NCBI GenBank assembly: GCA_002414385.1
Contig: DHZH01000002.1
Location: forward strand, 62,001 to 126,000
DNA length: 64,000 bases
Reading direction: 5' to 3'
DNA from: Gammaproteobacteria bacterium UBA5109
GTDB taxonomy: Bacteria; Pseudomonadota; Gammaproteobacteria; Pseudomonadales; Pseudohongiellaceae
Under the pieces are notes generated by a model. That model saw only the letters and a list, made by a program, of their open reading frames with translations, ran no database searches and had not been told where the DNA came from. How positions within the stretch are numbered: the first letter of the stretch is position 1; each line of letters starts with the position of its first letter. A program made the position numbers and the translations under genes. Positions 8,570 to 16,820 of this stretch are shown piece after piece.

Positions 8570-9556
8570 TTATTTTTCTGCGATAAAAACTGCCCGTTTC
8601 GGTGCCGGGTATCCTTCTATTGTAAGAGCTGGATTGTCTGCGTCCAGTGCCTGTCCCAGTGATTCAAAGTTCATCCATTCAGTACTGCGCTGCTCCTCAG
8701 TTGTGGTCTGGTTTACATCAGCCAGGCGAATTTTTTTGAATCCGGATTTTTGCAGCCAGCTTTGCAAAGTAGCACAACTTGGCAGAAACCAGACATTCGG
8801 CATTCGGGCATAGCGTTTCTGCGGCATCAAAGTCATCCCTGCTTCGCCCTCTATGACCAGTGTTTCCAGAACCAATTCCCCGCCCGGGCGTAGACAGTCC
8901 CTGAGCGCATAAAGGTGATCAATGGGAGAGCGCCGATGATACAGGACCCCCATGGAAAAGACCGTATCAAAAGCGCCAAGGTCTGCGGGGATATCTTCCA
9001 GTGCCAGAGGCAGAACATGGACTGGCGGCTCAGGCAGAAAGTGCCTGATAGCCCAGTATTGCAGGTTAAACAGCAGGTGTGAATCAACCCCGACAACGAT
9101 ACGGGCACCGGCGCCGGCCATACGCCAGCAGTGATAGCCATTACCACAGCCGACATCCAGAACCTTTCTGCTTTCCAGAGAGCTTATCTGCTCCTTGATT
9201 CGATCCCATTTCCAGTCAGAACGCCATTCGGTATCGATTTGCAAACCATATAGACTGATCGGTCCTTTACGCCATGGCTGCAGGCCCATAAGCAAGGCCT
9301 TGAGCTCTTCCCGTTCAGCCTCTTGCAGCTGCGACTTTTCGCCAATCCGGACTTCATCAAGCAGGTCCACTGAAGCCGGCTTCAGTGCTGGCAGGCTTTC
9401 AATGACCTGCTTCCAGCCCGGAAAATCACCGTGATTGATGCGCGCAGCAAAATTATCCGGCACAGTATCCAGCAAGGGCGCCAGCCTGGTACCGGCCAGC
9501 TCGGTCTTCAGGTCAGCGTAATTGAAAAGTTTTTCCTTGAGCTCGGATACTGCCAT
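8570..9556 (-). CDS. cmoB: tRNA U34 carboxymethyltransferase CmoB
   Basis: A 328-residue enzyme that uses carboxy-S-adenosylmethionine to turn 5-hydroxyuridine at tRNA position 34 into 5-carboxymethoxyuridine. The Rossmann methyltransferase core starts at VLDVGCGNGYHCWRMAGAGA; GPISLYGLQIDTEWRSDWKW precedes it and FSMGVLYHRRSPIDHL follows, all typical of CmoB. I chose the ATG at 9556 because it gives the standard CmoB length and lies just after the cmoA stop; the frame remains open upstream to 9613 but that extension would overlap cmoA and has no family counterpart. The pair cmoA-cmoB is separated by about 4 bp and should be an operon. Confidence 0.94.
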   Translation of the reverse strand: MAVSELKEKLFNYADLKTELAGTRLAPLLDTVPDNFAARINHGDFPGWKQVIESLPALKPASVDLLDEVRIGEKSQLQEAEREELKALLMGLQPWRKGPISLYGLQIDTEWRSDWKWDRIKEQISSLESRKVLDVGCGNGYHCWRMAGAGARIVVGVDSHLLFNLQYWAIRHFLPEPPVHVLPLALEDIPADLGAFDTVFSMGVLYHRRSPIDHLYALRDCLRPGGELVLETLVIEGEAGMTLMPQKRYARMPNVWFLPSCATLQSWLQKSGFKKIRLADVNQTTTEEQRSTEWMNFESLGQALDADNPALTIEGYPAPKRAVFIAEK

Positions 9557-9560
9557 GGAC

Positions 9561-10283
9561 TTACTTGACGGCAAACATGGATACAAAATTAAAACATTGA
9601 AACCAGGGCACAAACTGGCTGAAACCGAGCTCCCTCAGACGCTGCTCATGAACCATCATGGGGTCGGGTATCAGGACATTTTCAATTGCCGAGCGTTTAC
9701 GGCTGATCTCAAGTTCTGAATACCCATTGGCCTGCTTGAATCGGTGGTGCAGCTCGATAAACAATTTATTGTGCTCATCATCCGCGAAAATAATTTTTTC
9801 TGAAATGATCAACAGGCCGCCCGGTTGCAGTGCCTGATATATCTTTTTGAGCAGAGCCTGGCGCTGGTCAGGCGGAATAAATTGCAGGGTGAAGTTCAAG
9901 ACCACAACTGATGCATTTTCCAGCGGGGTATTCAGTACATCTTCACAGCGTAGCTCATAATCGAGGCCCTGTTGGGTAGACATATAGGCCTCACAGCGCG
10001 CCAGCATGGACTGCGAGTTATCAACGCCAATGACCCTGCCGCCCTGTAAATCCAGCTGGCGCAGTAATAAAGTCACTGCCCCCAGGGAACAGCCAAGATC
10101 ATAAAGGTTGGAATTACTTTTGCCATAGCGCCCGGCAAGAATGGCAATCATGCGCACGACCAGGGCATAGCCTGGCACCGAGCGATTGATCATGTCGGTA
10201 AACACGGCAGCGACCTTGTCATCAAAGACAAAATCAGCCAGCGCTTCATCGTAAAGATAAATATTGTCTTTTTCGGCGCTCAT
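9561..10283 (-). CDS. cmoA: Carboxy-S-adenosyl-L-methionine synthase CmoA
   Basis: A 240-residue SAM-dependent enzyme that makes carboxy-SAM from SAM and prephenate for CmoB. FDDKVAAVFTDMINRSVPGY at residues 15-35 and the SAM-binding YDLGCSLGAVTLLLR are CmoA hallmarks, as is the C-terminal FVPWFQCFNFVSMFAVK. Length is as usual (about 240-247). It starts 16 bp after the upstream HIT gene's stop, and cmoB follows almost immediately, so hit-cmoA-cmoB may be one transcript. Confidence 0.95.
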   Translation of the reverse strand: MSAEKDNIYLYDEALADFVFDDKVAAVFTDMINRSVPGYALVVRMIAILAGRYGKSNSNLYDLGCSLGAVTLLLRQLDLQGGRVIGVDNSQSMLARCEAYMSTQQGLDYELRCEDVLNTPLENASVVVLNFTLQFIPPDQRQALLKKIYQALQPGGLLIISEKIIFADDEHNKLFIELHHRFKQANGYSELEISRKRSAIENVLIPDPMMVHEQRLRELGFSQFVPWFQCFNFVSMFAVK

Positions 10284-10299
10284 GGCAGTAAGGATAAGG

Positions 10300-10719
10300 C
10301 TAGATATCGGCTTCGCTGAAGCCCCGCGCCTGCAGGGTCTTGCGGATCAGCCCGGCGGTGGCCTGCAGTTCTTCCTGACTGGCTTCCTTGGCCTGCGAAA
10401 AATCCATGTCCCCCATATTGTCGATGGGCATCAGATGAATATGCGTATGCGGAACTTCCAGACCTACTACTGACATACCAATACGTTTGCAGGGAATCAC
10501 AGTCTTCATGGCCTTGGCTATTTTCTGGGCCACTTGCATCAGATGTGCCGCAATATACCCGGGGACATCATCCCAGTGATTGACTTCCATTTTCGGAATG
10601 ACCATCAAATGCCCTTCACGGATCGGCTGAATGGTCATGATGGAAAAACAATGCTCATCTTCCCAGACAAAATGCCCGGGAATTTCACGTTCAAGTATTT
10701 TGGTAAAGATGCTCGCCAT
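10300..10719 (-). CDS. HIT-family (histidine triad) nucleotide hydrolase-like protein
   Basis: A 139-residue protein with the histidine triad motif HTHIHLMP near residues 91-98 preceded by GLEVPHTH, and an N-terminal SIFTKILEREIPGHFVWED that matches HIT/HINT-branch proteins. These enzymes hydrolyse nucleoside phosphoramidates or dinucleoside polyphosphates in the cytoplasm; the exact substrate is not known. The gene sits 16 bp upstream of cmoA on the same strand. In HIT-family numbering the middle histidine of H-x-H-x-H is intact, so the protein should be active. Confidence 0.9.
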   Translation of the reverse strand: MASIFTKILEREIPGHFVWEDEHCFSIMTIQPIREGHLMVIPKMEVNHWDDVPGYIAAHLMQVAQKIAKAMKTVIPCKRIGMSVVGLEVPHTHIHLMPIDNMGDMDFSQAKEASQEELQATAGLIRKTLQARGFSEADI

Positions 10720-11092
10720 GGTCTTGCCTCGTAATTGGTGGCGGGAGAGGCACTATACCATAAGGCAAACGCGGTTTAAGTTTCCCTGAATCGAACCGGC
10801 CATGAATAAATGCGGCCGGTAATAACTCCGGTGTCTGACAGGTTCAACGCTGAGCCTGTTTAAAATAGTGGAACCCTTGTCCAGCCCCAGGACTGCCCCA
10901 CCTCCTTTTTACAGCTCAGTCATTCTGTCAGCTTATATCCGGAGTTATACCGGCCGGCTTCCCCCCTTGAAAAGCAACACGGAACGCTTTATTTTCAGCT
11001 TTAACACGCATACCCTGTTCGCGGCTAAAGCCGCTCCTACAAAACCTGTTCCGAGAGTAGGAGTGGCTTTAGCCACGAAAAACAGCAAAACA
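10720..11092. other. Intergenic region with palindromic repeats, no gene recognised
   Basis: This 373 bp gap separates the HIT gene and the Lrp-family gene, both on the minus strand. It contains an inverted repeat ACCGGCC/GGCCGGT at 10795-10820 and the REP-like pair at 11018-11079 described separately. Short open frames here show no recognisable protein features. Confidence 0.6.
11018..11079. repeat. REP/BIME-like pair of inverted palindromes
   Basis: Two 23-bp palindromic units face each other. Read outward from the GTAG foot, the left one (11040 down to 11018) is GTAGGAGCGGCTTTAGCCGC plus GAA and the right one (11057-11079) is GTAGGAGTGGCTTTAGCCAC plus GAA. They match at 21 of 23 positions, and the two differences (C/T and G/A) compensate each other, keeping both stems paired. 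A GTAG foot, an imperfect stem and inverted pairing are the hallmarks of REP sequences and BIMEs, which RAYT proteins mobilise; the RAYT gene at 7404-8381 is nearby. The element ends 14 bp beyond the stop of the Lrp-family gene, a typical place for REPs. Confidence 0.78.
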
Positions 11093-11575
11093 CTATTCAC
11101 TACCAGTCACCCCTGACAGCGGCAAACGTGTGGTATTGATCACTTCCCGCAGTACGAAACTGGAATGTACATCCGATACGCCGGGAATCCTGGTTATTTT
11201 GTTCAGCAAAAAATCCTGGTATACCTCCATGTCCTGTACAGCTACCTTCAAGAGATAATCTGCCGACTGTCCGGTAATCAGCAGACACTCCAGCACTTCC
11301 GGATAGTCGTTGACTACCTTTTCAAAATGCTCGAAACGCTCAGGAGTATGTTTGTCCATGCTGATCTGAATCAGCGCGATCAGTTTAAGACCAAGTTTCG
11401 AAGCATTCAGGCGTGCAACATAGCTTTCAACAATGCCGGCTTCTTCCAGTTGCCGCACACGGCGCAGACAGGGCGAAGGCGACAGTCCGATCTTGTCGGC
11501 CAGCTCCTGATTGCTGATGCGCCCGTTATTCTGCAGCTCAGCCAGTATGCGTCTGTCGGTGCGATCCAGCTCCAT
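11093..11575 (-). CDS. Lrp/AsnC-family transcriptional regulator
   Basis: A 160-residue feast/famine regulator. Residues 1-60 form the winged helix-turn-helix (LDRTDRRILAELQNNGRISN, then LADKIGLSPSPCLRRVRQLE), and the rest is an amino-acid-binding RAM domain ending in TRIPGVSDVHSSFVLREV. Lrp/AsnC proteins form octamers or dodecamers and sense amino acids, most often leucine or branched-chain compounds. It is divergent from leuA with a 188-bp very AT-rich gap between them, so regulation of leuA and itself is a reasonable inference. The effector is not determined. Confidence 0.9.
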   Translation of the reverse strand: MELDRTDRRILAELQNNGRISNQELADKIGLSPSPCLRRVRQLEEAGIVESYVARLNASKLGLKLIALIQISMDKHTPERFEHFEKVVNDYPEVLECLLITGQSADYLLKVAVQDMEVYQDFLLNKITRIPGVSDVHSSFVLREVINTTRLPLSGVTGSE

Positions 11576-11763
11576 ACTAGACTCCGGAAATGGCGATTAG
11601 TTTAATAAAATACATTATATTGATATTTTATGCCATTAATCTATATTAAATTAGCATTTATTACTATTTAATAGTCAATTTAGCACAATATTCGCAATAA
11701 AAAATTCTTCAGGCTCAGGTACAATGCCCACCTCGAAACAGTTAAGTGATATGGAGAAAGCTC
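11576..11763. promoter_or_regulatory. AT-rich divergent promoter region between the Lrp-family gene and leuA
   Basis: The gap between the two divergent genes is strikingly A+T rich from about 11595 to 11710, with several runs of A and T as favoured by Lrp-type regulators. On the plus strand TTGATA at 11618-11623 followed 16 bp later by TATATT is a possible sigma-70 promoter for leuA, and TACAAT near 11721 is an alternative -10. A GGAG at 11753-11756 lies 7 bp before the GTG at 11764 and decides the leuA start. Promoter assignments are by eye and tentative. Confidence 0.35.
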
Positions 11764-13437
11764 GTGAAGCGTTACGATCACACCAAATACAAAGCCTTTC
11801 AGCCTGTTCAATTGCCAGACAGATCCTGGCCGGACAAGGTTATTGACGCCGCGCCGACCTGGTGCAGTGTTGATCTGAGAGATGGTAATCAGGCGTTGAT
11901 CGAGCCCATGTCCGTCGCGCAGAAGAAAAAGATGTTCAAACTGCTGGTCGATGTCGGTTTCAAGGAAATTGAAGTCGGCTTTCCCGCTGCTTCCCAGCCT
12001 GACTTCGATTTTGTGCGCTGGCTGATTGAAGAAGACAAGGTGCCTGATGACGTATGCATTCAGGTACTGACCCAGGCCCGTACCGAACTGATCGAACGCA
12101 CCTATGAATCTCTCAAAGGCGCGAAAAAGGCTATCGTCCATCTGTATAACTCGACCTCCGTGGTACAACGCGAGAAAGTGTTTAAACTGGATAAAGCCGG
12201 AATCAAGGCCATCGCCGTGAAAGGCGCCCAGGATGTCCTGCGCTGTGCGCAAGCTGCGCCGGAAACCGACTTTTATTTCCAGTACTCCCCGGAAAGCTTC
12301 ACCGGAACCGAGCTCGACTTTGCCCTTGAAGTCTGTGATGCCGTCGTGGATGTCTGGCAACCGACTCCCGAGCGCAAGGTGATTCTGAATCTGCCGGCCA
12401 CCGTGGAAATGGCCACGCCCAATATCTATGCCGACCAGATTGAATGGTTCTGCCGTCATATCAACAAGCGTGATTCAGTCATCATCAGCCTGCACACACA
12501 TAATGACCGTGGCTGTGGTGTCGCCGCTTCCGAACTGGGCATGATGGCCGGTGCCGAGCGTGTTGAAGGCACCCTCCTGGGCAACGGCGAGCGCACCGGC
12601 AATCTGGATGTCGTCACCATGGGCATGAACATGTACAGCCAGGGGATCGACCCCTTGCTGGATTTCAGCGACATGGACCGTATCTGCACCGTGGTACGCG
12701 AATGCACCCAGATCAGCGTGCACCCTCGCCAGCCTTATGCCGGCTCGCTGGTCTTTACGGCCTTTTCCGGATCACATCAGGACGCCATCAACAAATGCCT
12801 CAACCTTTACAGGGAAGGCGAGCCCTGGGAAATCGCCTATCTGCCAATTGATCCGCGGGATGTCGGACGCACTTATCAAGATGTGATTCGGGTTAATTCC
12901 CAATCCGGCAAGGGCGGTGTTGCCTATGTACTGGAAAGCAAATACGGCTACCAGTTGCCACGCTGGCTGCAGATCGAATTCAGCCGCGTGGTACAGCAAG
13001 CTGCCGAGGACAGTGGCCAGGAAATTGCCCCGGAAGCCATCCATGAACTGTTTCAGCAGACCTATCTAAACCTGCCCGCCCCGCTGATGCTGAAGACCTT
13101 CTCCATTGAGAAAAATGAGGGCCAGGAATCCGTATCCGGCAGCATTGAGGTGGATGGCCAGGAATTTCAGGTTCAGGGCAAGGGCTCAGGCATGCTGGCG
13201 GCTTTTAGTTCTGCATTGCAAAATACCCTGGATCTCGACTTCCAGATTCTGGAATATGGCGAACACACGATGGGGCAGGATGCCAGCGCTGAGGCAGTAA
13301 CCTATATTCAGCTTAAATATGAGAATGAGCGCTTCACCGGTATTGCCATCAATGAGGATATCGTTACCTCGTCGGTTAACGCCCTGCTCAATGGTGTCGG
13401 CCAGATTATGCATGCCCGTAAACAGATGGCAGCCTGA
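11764..13437 (+). CDS. leuA: 2-isopropylmalate synthase (long-form LeuA)
   Basis: Catalyses the first committed step of leucine synthesis, condensing acetyl-CoA with 2-oxoisovalerate. The TIM-barrel domain carries CSVDLRDGNQALIEPM, HTHNDRGCGVAASE (metal-binding histidines) and LLGNGERTGNLDVVTMGMN; the C-terminal LeuA dimer/allosteric domain spans roughly residues 420-550. The length of 557 residues matches the single-gene LeuA type found in Pseudomonas and actinobacteria rather than the E. coli operon type. The GTG at 11764 follows a good GGAG site; an upstream in-frame GTG at 11746 lacks one. No leuB, leuC or leuD gene is near. Feedback inhibition by leucine is expected from the family. Confidence 0.94.
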   Translation: MKRYDHTKYKAFQPVQLPDRSWPDKVIDAAPTWCSVDLRDGNQALIEPMSVAQKKKMFKLLVDVGFKEIEVGFPAASQPDFDFVRWLIEEDKVPDDVCIQVLTQARTELIERTYESLKGAKKAIVHLYNSTSVVQREKVFKLDKAGIKAIAVKGAQDVLRCAQAAPETDFYFQYSPESFTGTELDFALEVCDAVVDVWQPTPERKVILNLPATVEMATPNIYADQIEWFCRHINKRDSVIISLHTHNDRGCGVAASELGMMAGAERVEGTLLGNGERTGNLDVVTMGMNMYSQGIDPLLDFSDMDRICTVVRECTQISVHPRQPYAGSLVFTAFSGSHQDAINKCLNLYREGEPWEIAYLPIDPRDVGRTYQDVIRVNSQSGKGGVAYVLESKYGYQLPRWLQIEFSRVVQQAAEDSGQEIAPEAIHELFQQTYLNLPAPLMLKTFSIEKNEGQESVSGSIEVDGQEFQVQGKGSGMLAAFSSALQNTLDLDFQILEYGEHTMGQDASAEAVTYIQLKYENERFTGIAINEDIVTSSVNALLNGVGQIMHARKQMAA

Positions 13438-13448
13438 GACTGCCATCT
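13424..13448 (+). terminator. Possible terminator hairpin at the end of leuA
   Basis: AGATGGCAG and CTGCCATCT form a perfect 9-bp stem with a 7-base loop that includes the leuA stop codon. There is no U-tract after it, so intrinsic termination would be weak; it may only stabilise the 3' end. Confidence 0.3.
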
Positions 13449-13490
13449 GAAGCATGTAAATCCCACTAATATTCATTTAAAGTTCATAAA

Positions 13491-14189
13491 TTGGCCTGCA
13501 ATCCCACTTTTCCATTTAATTTTGAAATTGTGCGCTCAAGGCGCAAAACTTTATCCATAATTGTCAATAGTGGGAATGTAGAGATTAAATCTCCTTTACT
13601 TATGCCAAAAGTGGAGATTTATGAATTTTTGGCGCAGAAGCAGGCCTGGATACAAAAGCACCTTGCCGAACAGGAGGTTCAGCTCACCCAGCGCCTGGTT
13701 CTTGCCGAGGGCCATGAAGTCATGTTCTTTGGCAAGCCCCGCCGCATCAAGGTCATTCTTGCCAGCTCCCGTCCCAAAATCGAGATTACCGACAAAAGTC
13801 TGCTGATTTACAGTAAAAGCTCAGAACCCGGCGATCTGGAGCGGCACTTCAATAAATGGCTTAAAGAGCAGGCCAGCGAATACATGACCACCCAGACCAT
13901 CAAGACTGCCCGACGGCTCGGTGTTGAACACAAGCTCAAAGATGTCGTCTTTCGCAAGACCAAAACCAAGTGGGGGCATTGCCAGAGTGATGGCACCATT
14001 CAATACAACTGGCTGACCATGATGGCCCCCAAGCCGGTCATCGACTACCTCATCGCTCACGAATGCAGCCACCTGGTTCACATGAACCACTCGAAAGCCT
14101 TCTGGCAGACCGTGAATTCCGTTTGTCCGGATTACAGGAACCTGAAGGACTGGCTGACCACTTACGGCCATCGATTCTGGACAGTGTAA
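13491..14189 (+). CDS. YgjP-family zinc metallopeptidase-like protein
   Basis: A 232-residue member of the YgjP/DUF45 family, related in fold to SprT/WSS1-type metallopeptidases. The zinc motif HECSH is at 190-194, with the downstream ligand in HMNHSKAFW (His197/His200), preceded by the family-typical TKTKWGHCQSDGTIQYNW. No signal peptide, so cytoplasmic. The start is uncertain: a TTG at 13491 is the first initiator that keeps the conserved N-terminal FEIVRSRRKTLSI. The substrate is unknown. It follows leuA by 53 bp. Confidence 0.82.
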   Translation: MACNPTFPFNFEIVRSRRKTLSIIVNSGNVEIKSPLLMPKVEIYEFLAQKQAWIQKHLAEQEVQLTQRLVLAEGHEVMFFGKPRRIKVILASSRPKIEITDKSLLIYSKSSEPGDLERHFNKWLKEQASEYMTTQTIKTARRLGVEHKLKDVVFRKTKTKWGHCQSDGTIQYNWLTMMAPKPVIDYLIAHECSHLVHMNHSKAFWQTVNSVCPDYRNLKDWLTTYGHRFWTV

Positions 14190-14300
14190 TCCTGCACTCC
14201 TGTCTGTAATTTGTCACAGCCACTGTTCGATAGTGGTCACTGTTATTTGTAGCTTCGAACAAATCGCGTATATTGCTGTATTCAATCAAAGGATTTTTTC

Positions 14301-14394
14301 ATGTGGTTGCACACAAGCTGTGAACTGACTTTCGATATCACGGTTCCGACGCCGTTTATTCTCATGTTGCGCTTGCGCAGCGGCACAGCAATGG
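14301..14394 (+). other. Out-of-frame N-terminal coding segment of the transglutaminase gene
   Basis: An ATG at 14301 with an AAAGGA site 8 bp upstream starts a frame reading [19 protein letters not shown] then ILMLRLRSG, which is the expected N-terminal beta-region of the downstream transglutaminase-like protein. This frame ends at TGA 14403-14405, while the continuation QQWVANEEY is found in the +2 frame from 14386 on. The junction is near 14384-14391. Confidence 0.65.
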
Positions 14395-15096
14395 GTGGCA
14401 AATGAGGAATACAGACTTAAGCCCAGCGTCCCGGTATACGAGTTCACTGATATCTACGGCAATCTTTGCCAGCGCCTGATCGCCCCACCCGGACCTTTCA
14501 GCATTTATACCTCTGCCAATGTCATGACTGCCGACCAGGTAGACCAGTCTCCGGGGGCACCTTTTGTCGAAATCGAGTATCTGCCCGATGGCGTGATCAA
14601 TTACCTCCTGCCCAGTCGCTATTGTGAATCAGACCGCTTTGGCCAGATGGCTACCGAAATCACAGCCGGTCACTTGCTGGGATATGACCAGGTCAAAGCC
14701 ATCGAAAGCTGGTTACGGGAGACCATTAGTTACGAACCGGGCAGCAGTGTAGTGCCGGTGTCCGCCGTGGAAGTTAATGCCCGGCAACGTGGAGTGTGCC
14801 GAGACCTTTCCCATCTTGGCATTGCCCTGTGTCGCAGTCTCAGCATTCCGGCACGCCTGGTGGTAGGTTACCTGCATGGGCTCAAACCGATGGACCTGCA
14901 TGCCTGGTTTGAAGCCTATATCGCCGGTCGCTGGTATACCTTCGACGCCACCCAGGATGAACTGAACGGCGGCTATGTGGCGATCGGTTATGGTCGTGAT
15001 GCCGCCGATGTCGCCATCTATAACCAGTTTGGCCCGGCTGTATATCCCTTAAGCCAGAAAATCAAGGTTGAAATGATTGAAGAAAATCATTCCTGA
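14395..15096 (+). CDS. Transglutaminase-like cysteine protease-fold protein (apparent 5' frameshift)
   Basis: The open frame encodes 233 residues from a GTG at 14395, covering the transglutaminase core: Cys135 in GVCRDLSH, His169 in DLHAWFEAY and Asp184 in YTFDATQD form the catalytic triad. The N-terminal strand region is encoded just upstream in another frame (14301-14394), so the ancestral gene probably ran 14301-15096 (about 264 residues). A single extra base or two missing bases near 14384-14391 would explain this; a sequencing error, a real mutation or recoding are all possible. Bacterial transglutaminase-like proteins of this type are mostly of unknown function, some acting as peptidases or amidases. 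It is a short intracellular form without a signal peptide. Confidence 0.78.
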   Translation: MANEEYRLKPSVPVYEFTDIYGNLCQRLIAPPGPFSIYTSANVMTADQVDQSPGAPFVEIEYLPDGVINYLLPSRYCESDRFGQMATEITAGHLLGYDQVKAIESWLRETISYEPGSSVVPVSAVEVNARQRGVCRDLSHLGIALCRSLSIPARLVVGYLHGLKPMDLHAWFEAYIAGRWYTFDATQDELNGGYVAIGYGRDAADVAIYNQFGPAVYPLSQKIKVEMIEENHS

Positions 15097-15147
15097 GCAG
15101 TAATTTTCTTCGATGCTGTCTGATAGATAAATTCTGTTTGCCTGCTA

Positions 15148-16395
15148 ATGACATCAAGCCTCCCTATGATTGAACTCAAACACCCACAGGATCTGGCTCG
15201 TTTGCGACGCCTTGCTCTCGAAGCGCAGGGCCTGTTACAGACACAAGCTTATGGACGCGGGTTGCCTGGAGCACGAAAAGCCATTGAGCATATCGGGTAC
15301 GTGCAAATCGACACGATTTCGGTCGTGGAGCGGGCACACCATCATGTTTTTTATGCCCGCGTGCCCGGGTTCAGGCCAGACATGACAGAACGAATGCTGC
15401 GTGACAGGGACATTTTTGAGTACTGGTCGCACGCCGCTGCGTTTCTGCCCATCCATGATTTTCGTTTTTCCCTGCCTTACAAGCACGCCATTAAAAACGG
15501 TCAGCGACACTGGCAGCGAAATCCCGATAAAAAACTGATGCGTGAACTGCTGGCGCGTATCCGCTCAGACGGCCCGCTACGATCCCGTGATCTGGAAAGC
15601 GAATCAAAAAAGCAGGCAGGCTGGTGGGACTGGAAGCCTGCCAAAAGTGCCCTTGAGCAACTCTACATGCAGGGTGAACTGATGGTCAGTAAGCGTGAAG
15701 GTTTCCAGAAAACCTACGATCTTACTGAGCGCGTTCTGCCCTCCAACATCAATACAACAATACCCACTGTGGAAGAATTCGCCGCTCATCTTGTCGATCA
15801 GCAGTTACGCTGCCACGGCCTTGCTTCACTAAAAGGCCTGACCTACCTGCGTCGTGAAACGGGACTGCGCAAAGCGGTAAAAACCCTGATGTATGAAAGA
15901 ATCGCGCAAGGCACACTGCAAAGGGTAAAACTGCCCAGCGGTGAAATTTTTGTGCTGGAACCGGAATCCCTGGAACGTCGTTTGCCGCGACTGAACAAGA
16001 GGATGTTGATACTTTCACCTTTTGATAACAGTGTCATTCAACGCGATCGGCTCAGGACACTGTTCGACTACGAGTACCAGATAGAATGTTACCTGCCCGA
16101 GCACAAACGCCAATATGGTTACTTTAGTCTGCCGCTGCTTTATGGCGATGCCTTTATCGGACGCATGGACTGCAAAGCCCATCGAAAAGATGCTCATCTG
16201 GAAATCAAGGCACTGCATCTTGAGCCACTTTACCTGGAGCAAAATGGTTTTGATCAGTTTGCAGTCCTTGCTGCCTTTCTGGACGCGGTCAGAAAGTTTT
16301 GTGATTTTCAGCAATGTGATTCGGTAGCTTTAACCAGTGTTCACCCCAGGCAACTGACCCAGGCTTTGCGCAAGGGCCTGAACACTTTGTGCTGA
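15148..16395 (+). CDS. YcaQ/AlkZ-family DNA glycosylase (winged-helix, HTH_42)
   Basis: A 415-residue member of the HTH_42 superfamily, in which E. coli YcaQ and Streptomyces AlkZ unhook interstrand DNA crosslinks and remove N7-alkylated purines. The catalytic Q-x-D is present as Q53-I-D55 in YVQIDTISVVERAHHHV, and the tandem winged helices run through FEYWSHAAAFLPIHDFRF and the later LSPFDNSVIQRDRLRTLFDY. The length is as in YcaQ (410). The start may be the ATG at 15148 or the later one at 15166 (MIELKHPQ). It likely protects DNA against alkylating or crosslinking metabolites. Confidence 0.87.
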   Translation: MTSSLPMIELKHPQDLARLRRLALEAQGLLQTQAYGRGLPGARKAIEHIGYVQIDTISVVERAHHHVFYARVPGFRPDMTERMLRDRDIFEYWSHAAAFLPIHDFRFSLPYKHAIKNGQRHWQRNPDKKLMRELLARIRSDGPLRSRDLESESKKQAGWWDWKPAKSALEQLYMQGELMVSKREGFQKTYDLTERVLPSNINTTIPTVEEFAAHLVDQQLRCHGLASLKGLTYLRRETGLRKAVKTLMYERIAQGTLQRVKLPSGEIFVLEPESLERRLPRLNKRMLILSPFDNSVIQRDRLRTLFDYEYQIECYLPEHKRQYGYFSLPLLYGDAFIGRMDCKAHRKDAHLEIKALHLEPLYLEQNGFDQFAVLAAFLDAVRKFCDFQQCDSVALTSVHPRQLTQALRKGLNTLC

Positions 16396-16416
16396 AACCC
16401 AGAAGGTGAACGCGAG

Positions 16417-16770
16417 ATGACTAAACATCGAATTTATAGCATGAGCTTTGCCAGTATCTATCCTCATTATGTGACCAAGGCAGAAAGGAAAAACCGTACG
16501 CAAGCAGAAGTCGATGAAATTATTCGCTGGCTGACAGGCTACAGTCAGAAGCAGCTGGAACAACAGATCGATAACAAAACCGACTTTGAAACATTTTTCG
16601 CCGAGGCACCGAAAATGAACCCTTCACGGAATTTGATCAAGGGAGTCATCTGTGGCGTCCGGGTGGAAGAAATCAAAGAGTCGACCATGCAGGAAATTCG
16701 ATACCTGGACAAGCTGGTTGATGAGCTGGCCAAAAACAAGGCAATGGAAAAGATTTTACGTAAGGAATAA
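16417..16770 (+). CDS. DUF2200-family protein
   Basis: A 117-residue small soluble protein with the full DUF2200 pattern: [20 protein letters not shown] at the N-terminus, [12 protein letters not shown] in the middle and [20 protein letters not shown] near the end. The family has no known biochemical function. It starts 21 bp after ycaQ on the same strand and is probably cotranscribed. Rich in charged residues, cytoplasmic. Confidence 0.88.
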   Translation: MTKHRIYSMSFASIYPHYVTKAERKNRTQAEVDEIIRWLTGYSQKQLEQQIDNKTDFETFFAEAPKMNPSRNLIKGVICGVRVEEIKESTMQEIRYLDKLVDELAKNKAMEKILRKE

Positions 16771-16820
16771 GGCTCAGTGTTTGCATAATTATGATGCCTT
16801 TTTAACAAAAGCTCCTGGTT

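Noticed and set aside
9557..9613. An upstream extension of cmoB by 19 codons
   Set aside because: It overlaps cmoA coding sequence and has no counterpart in the family.
11680..12459. A 259-residue minus-strand open frame opposite leuA
   Set aside because: It is a shadow of leuA codons; the forward frame has full catalytic motifs and the antisense protein resembles nothing.
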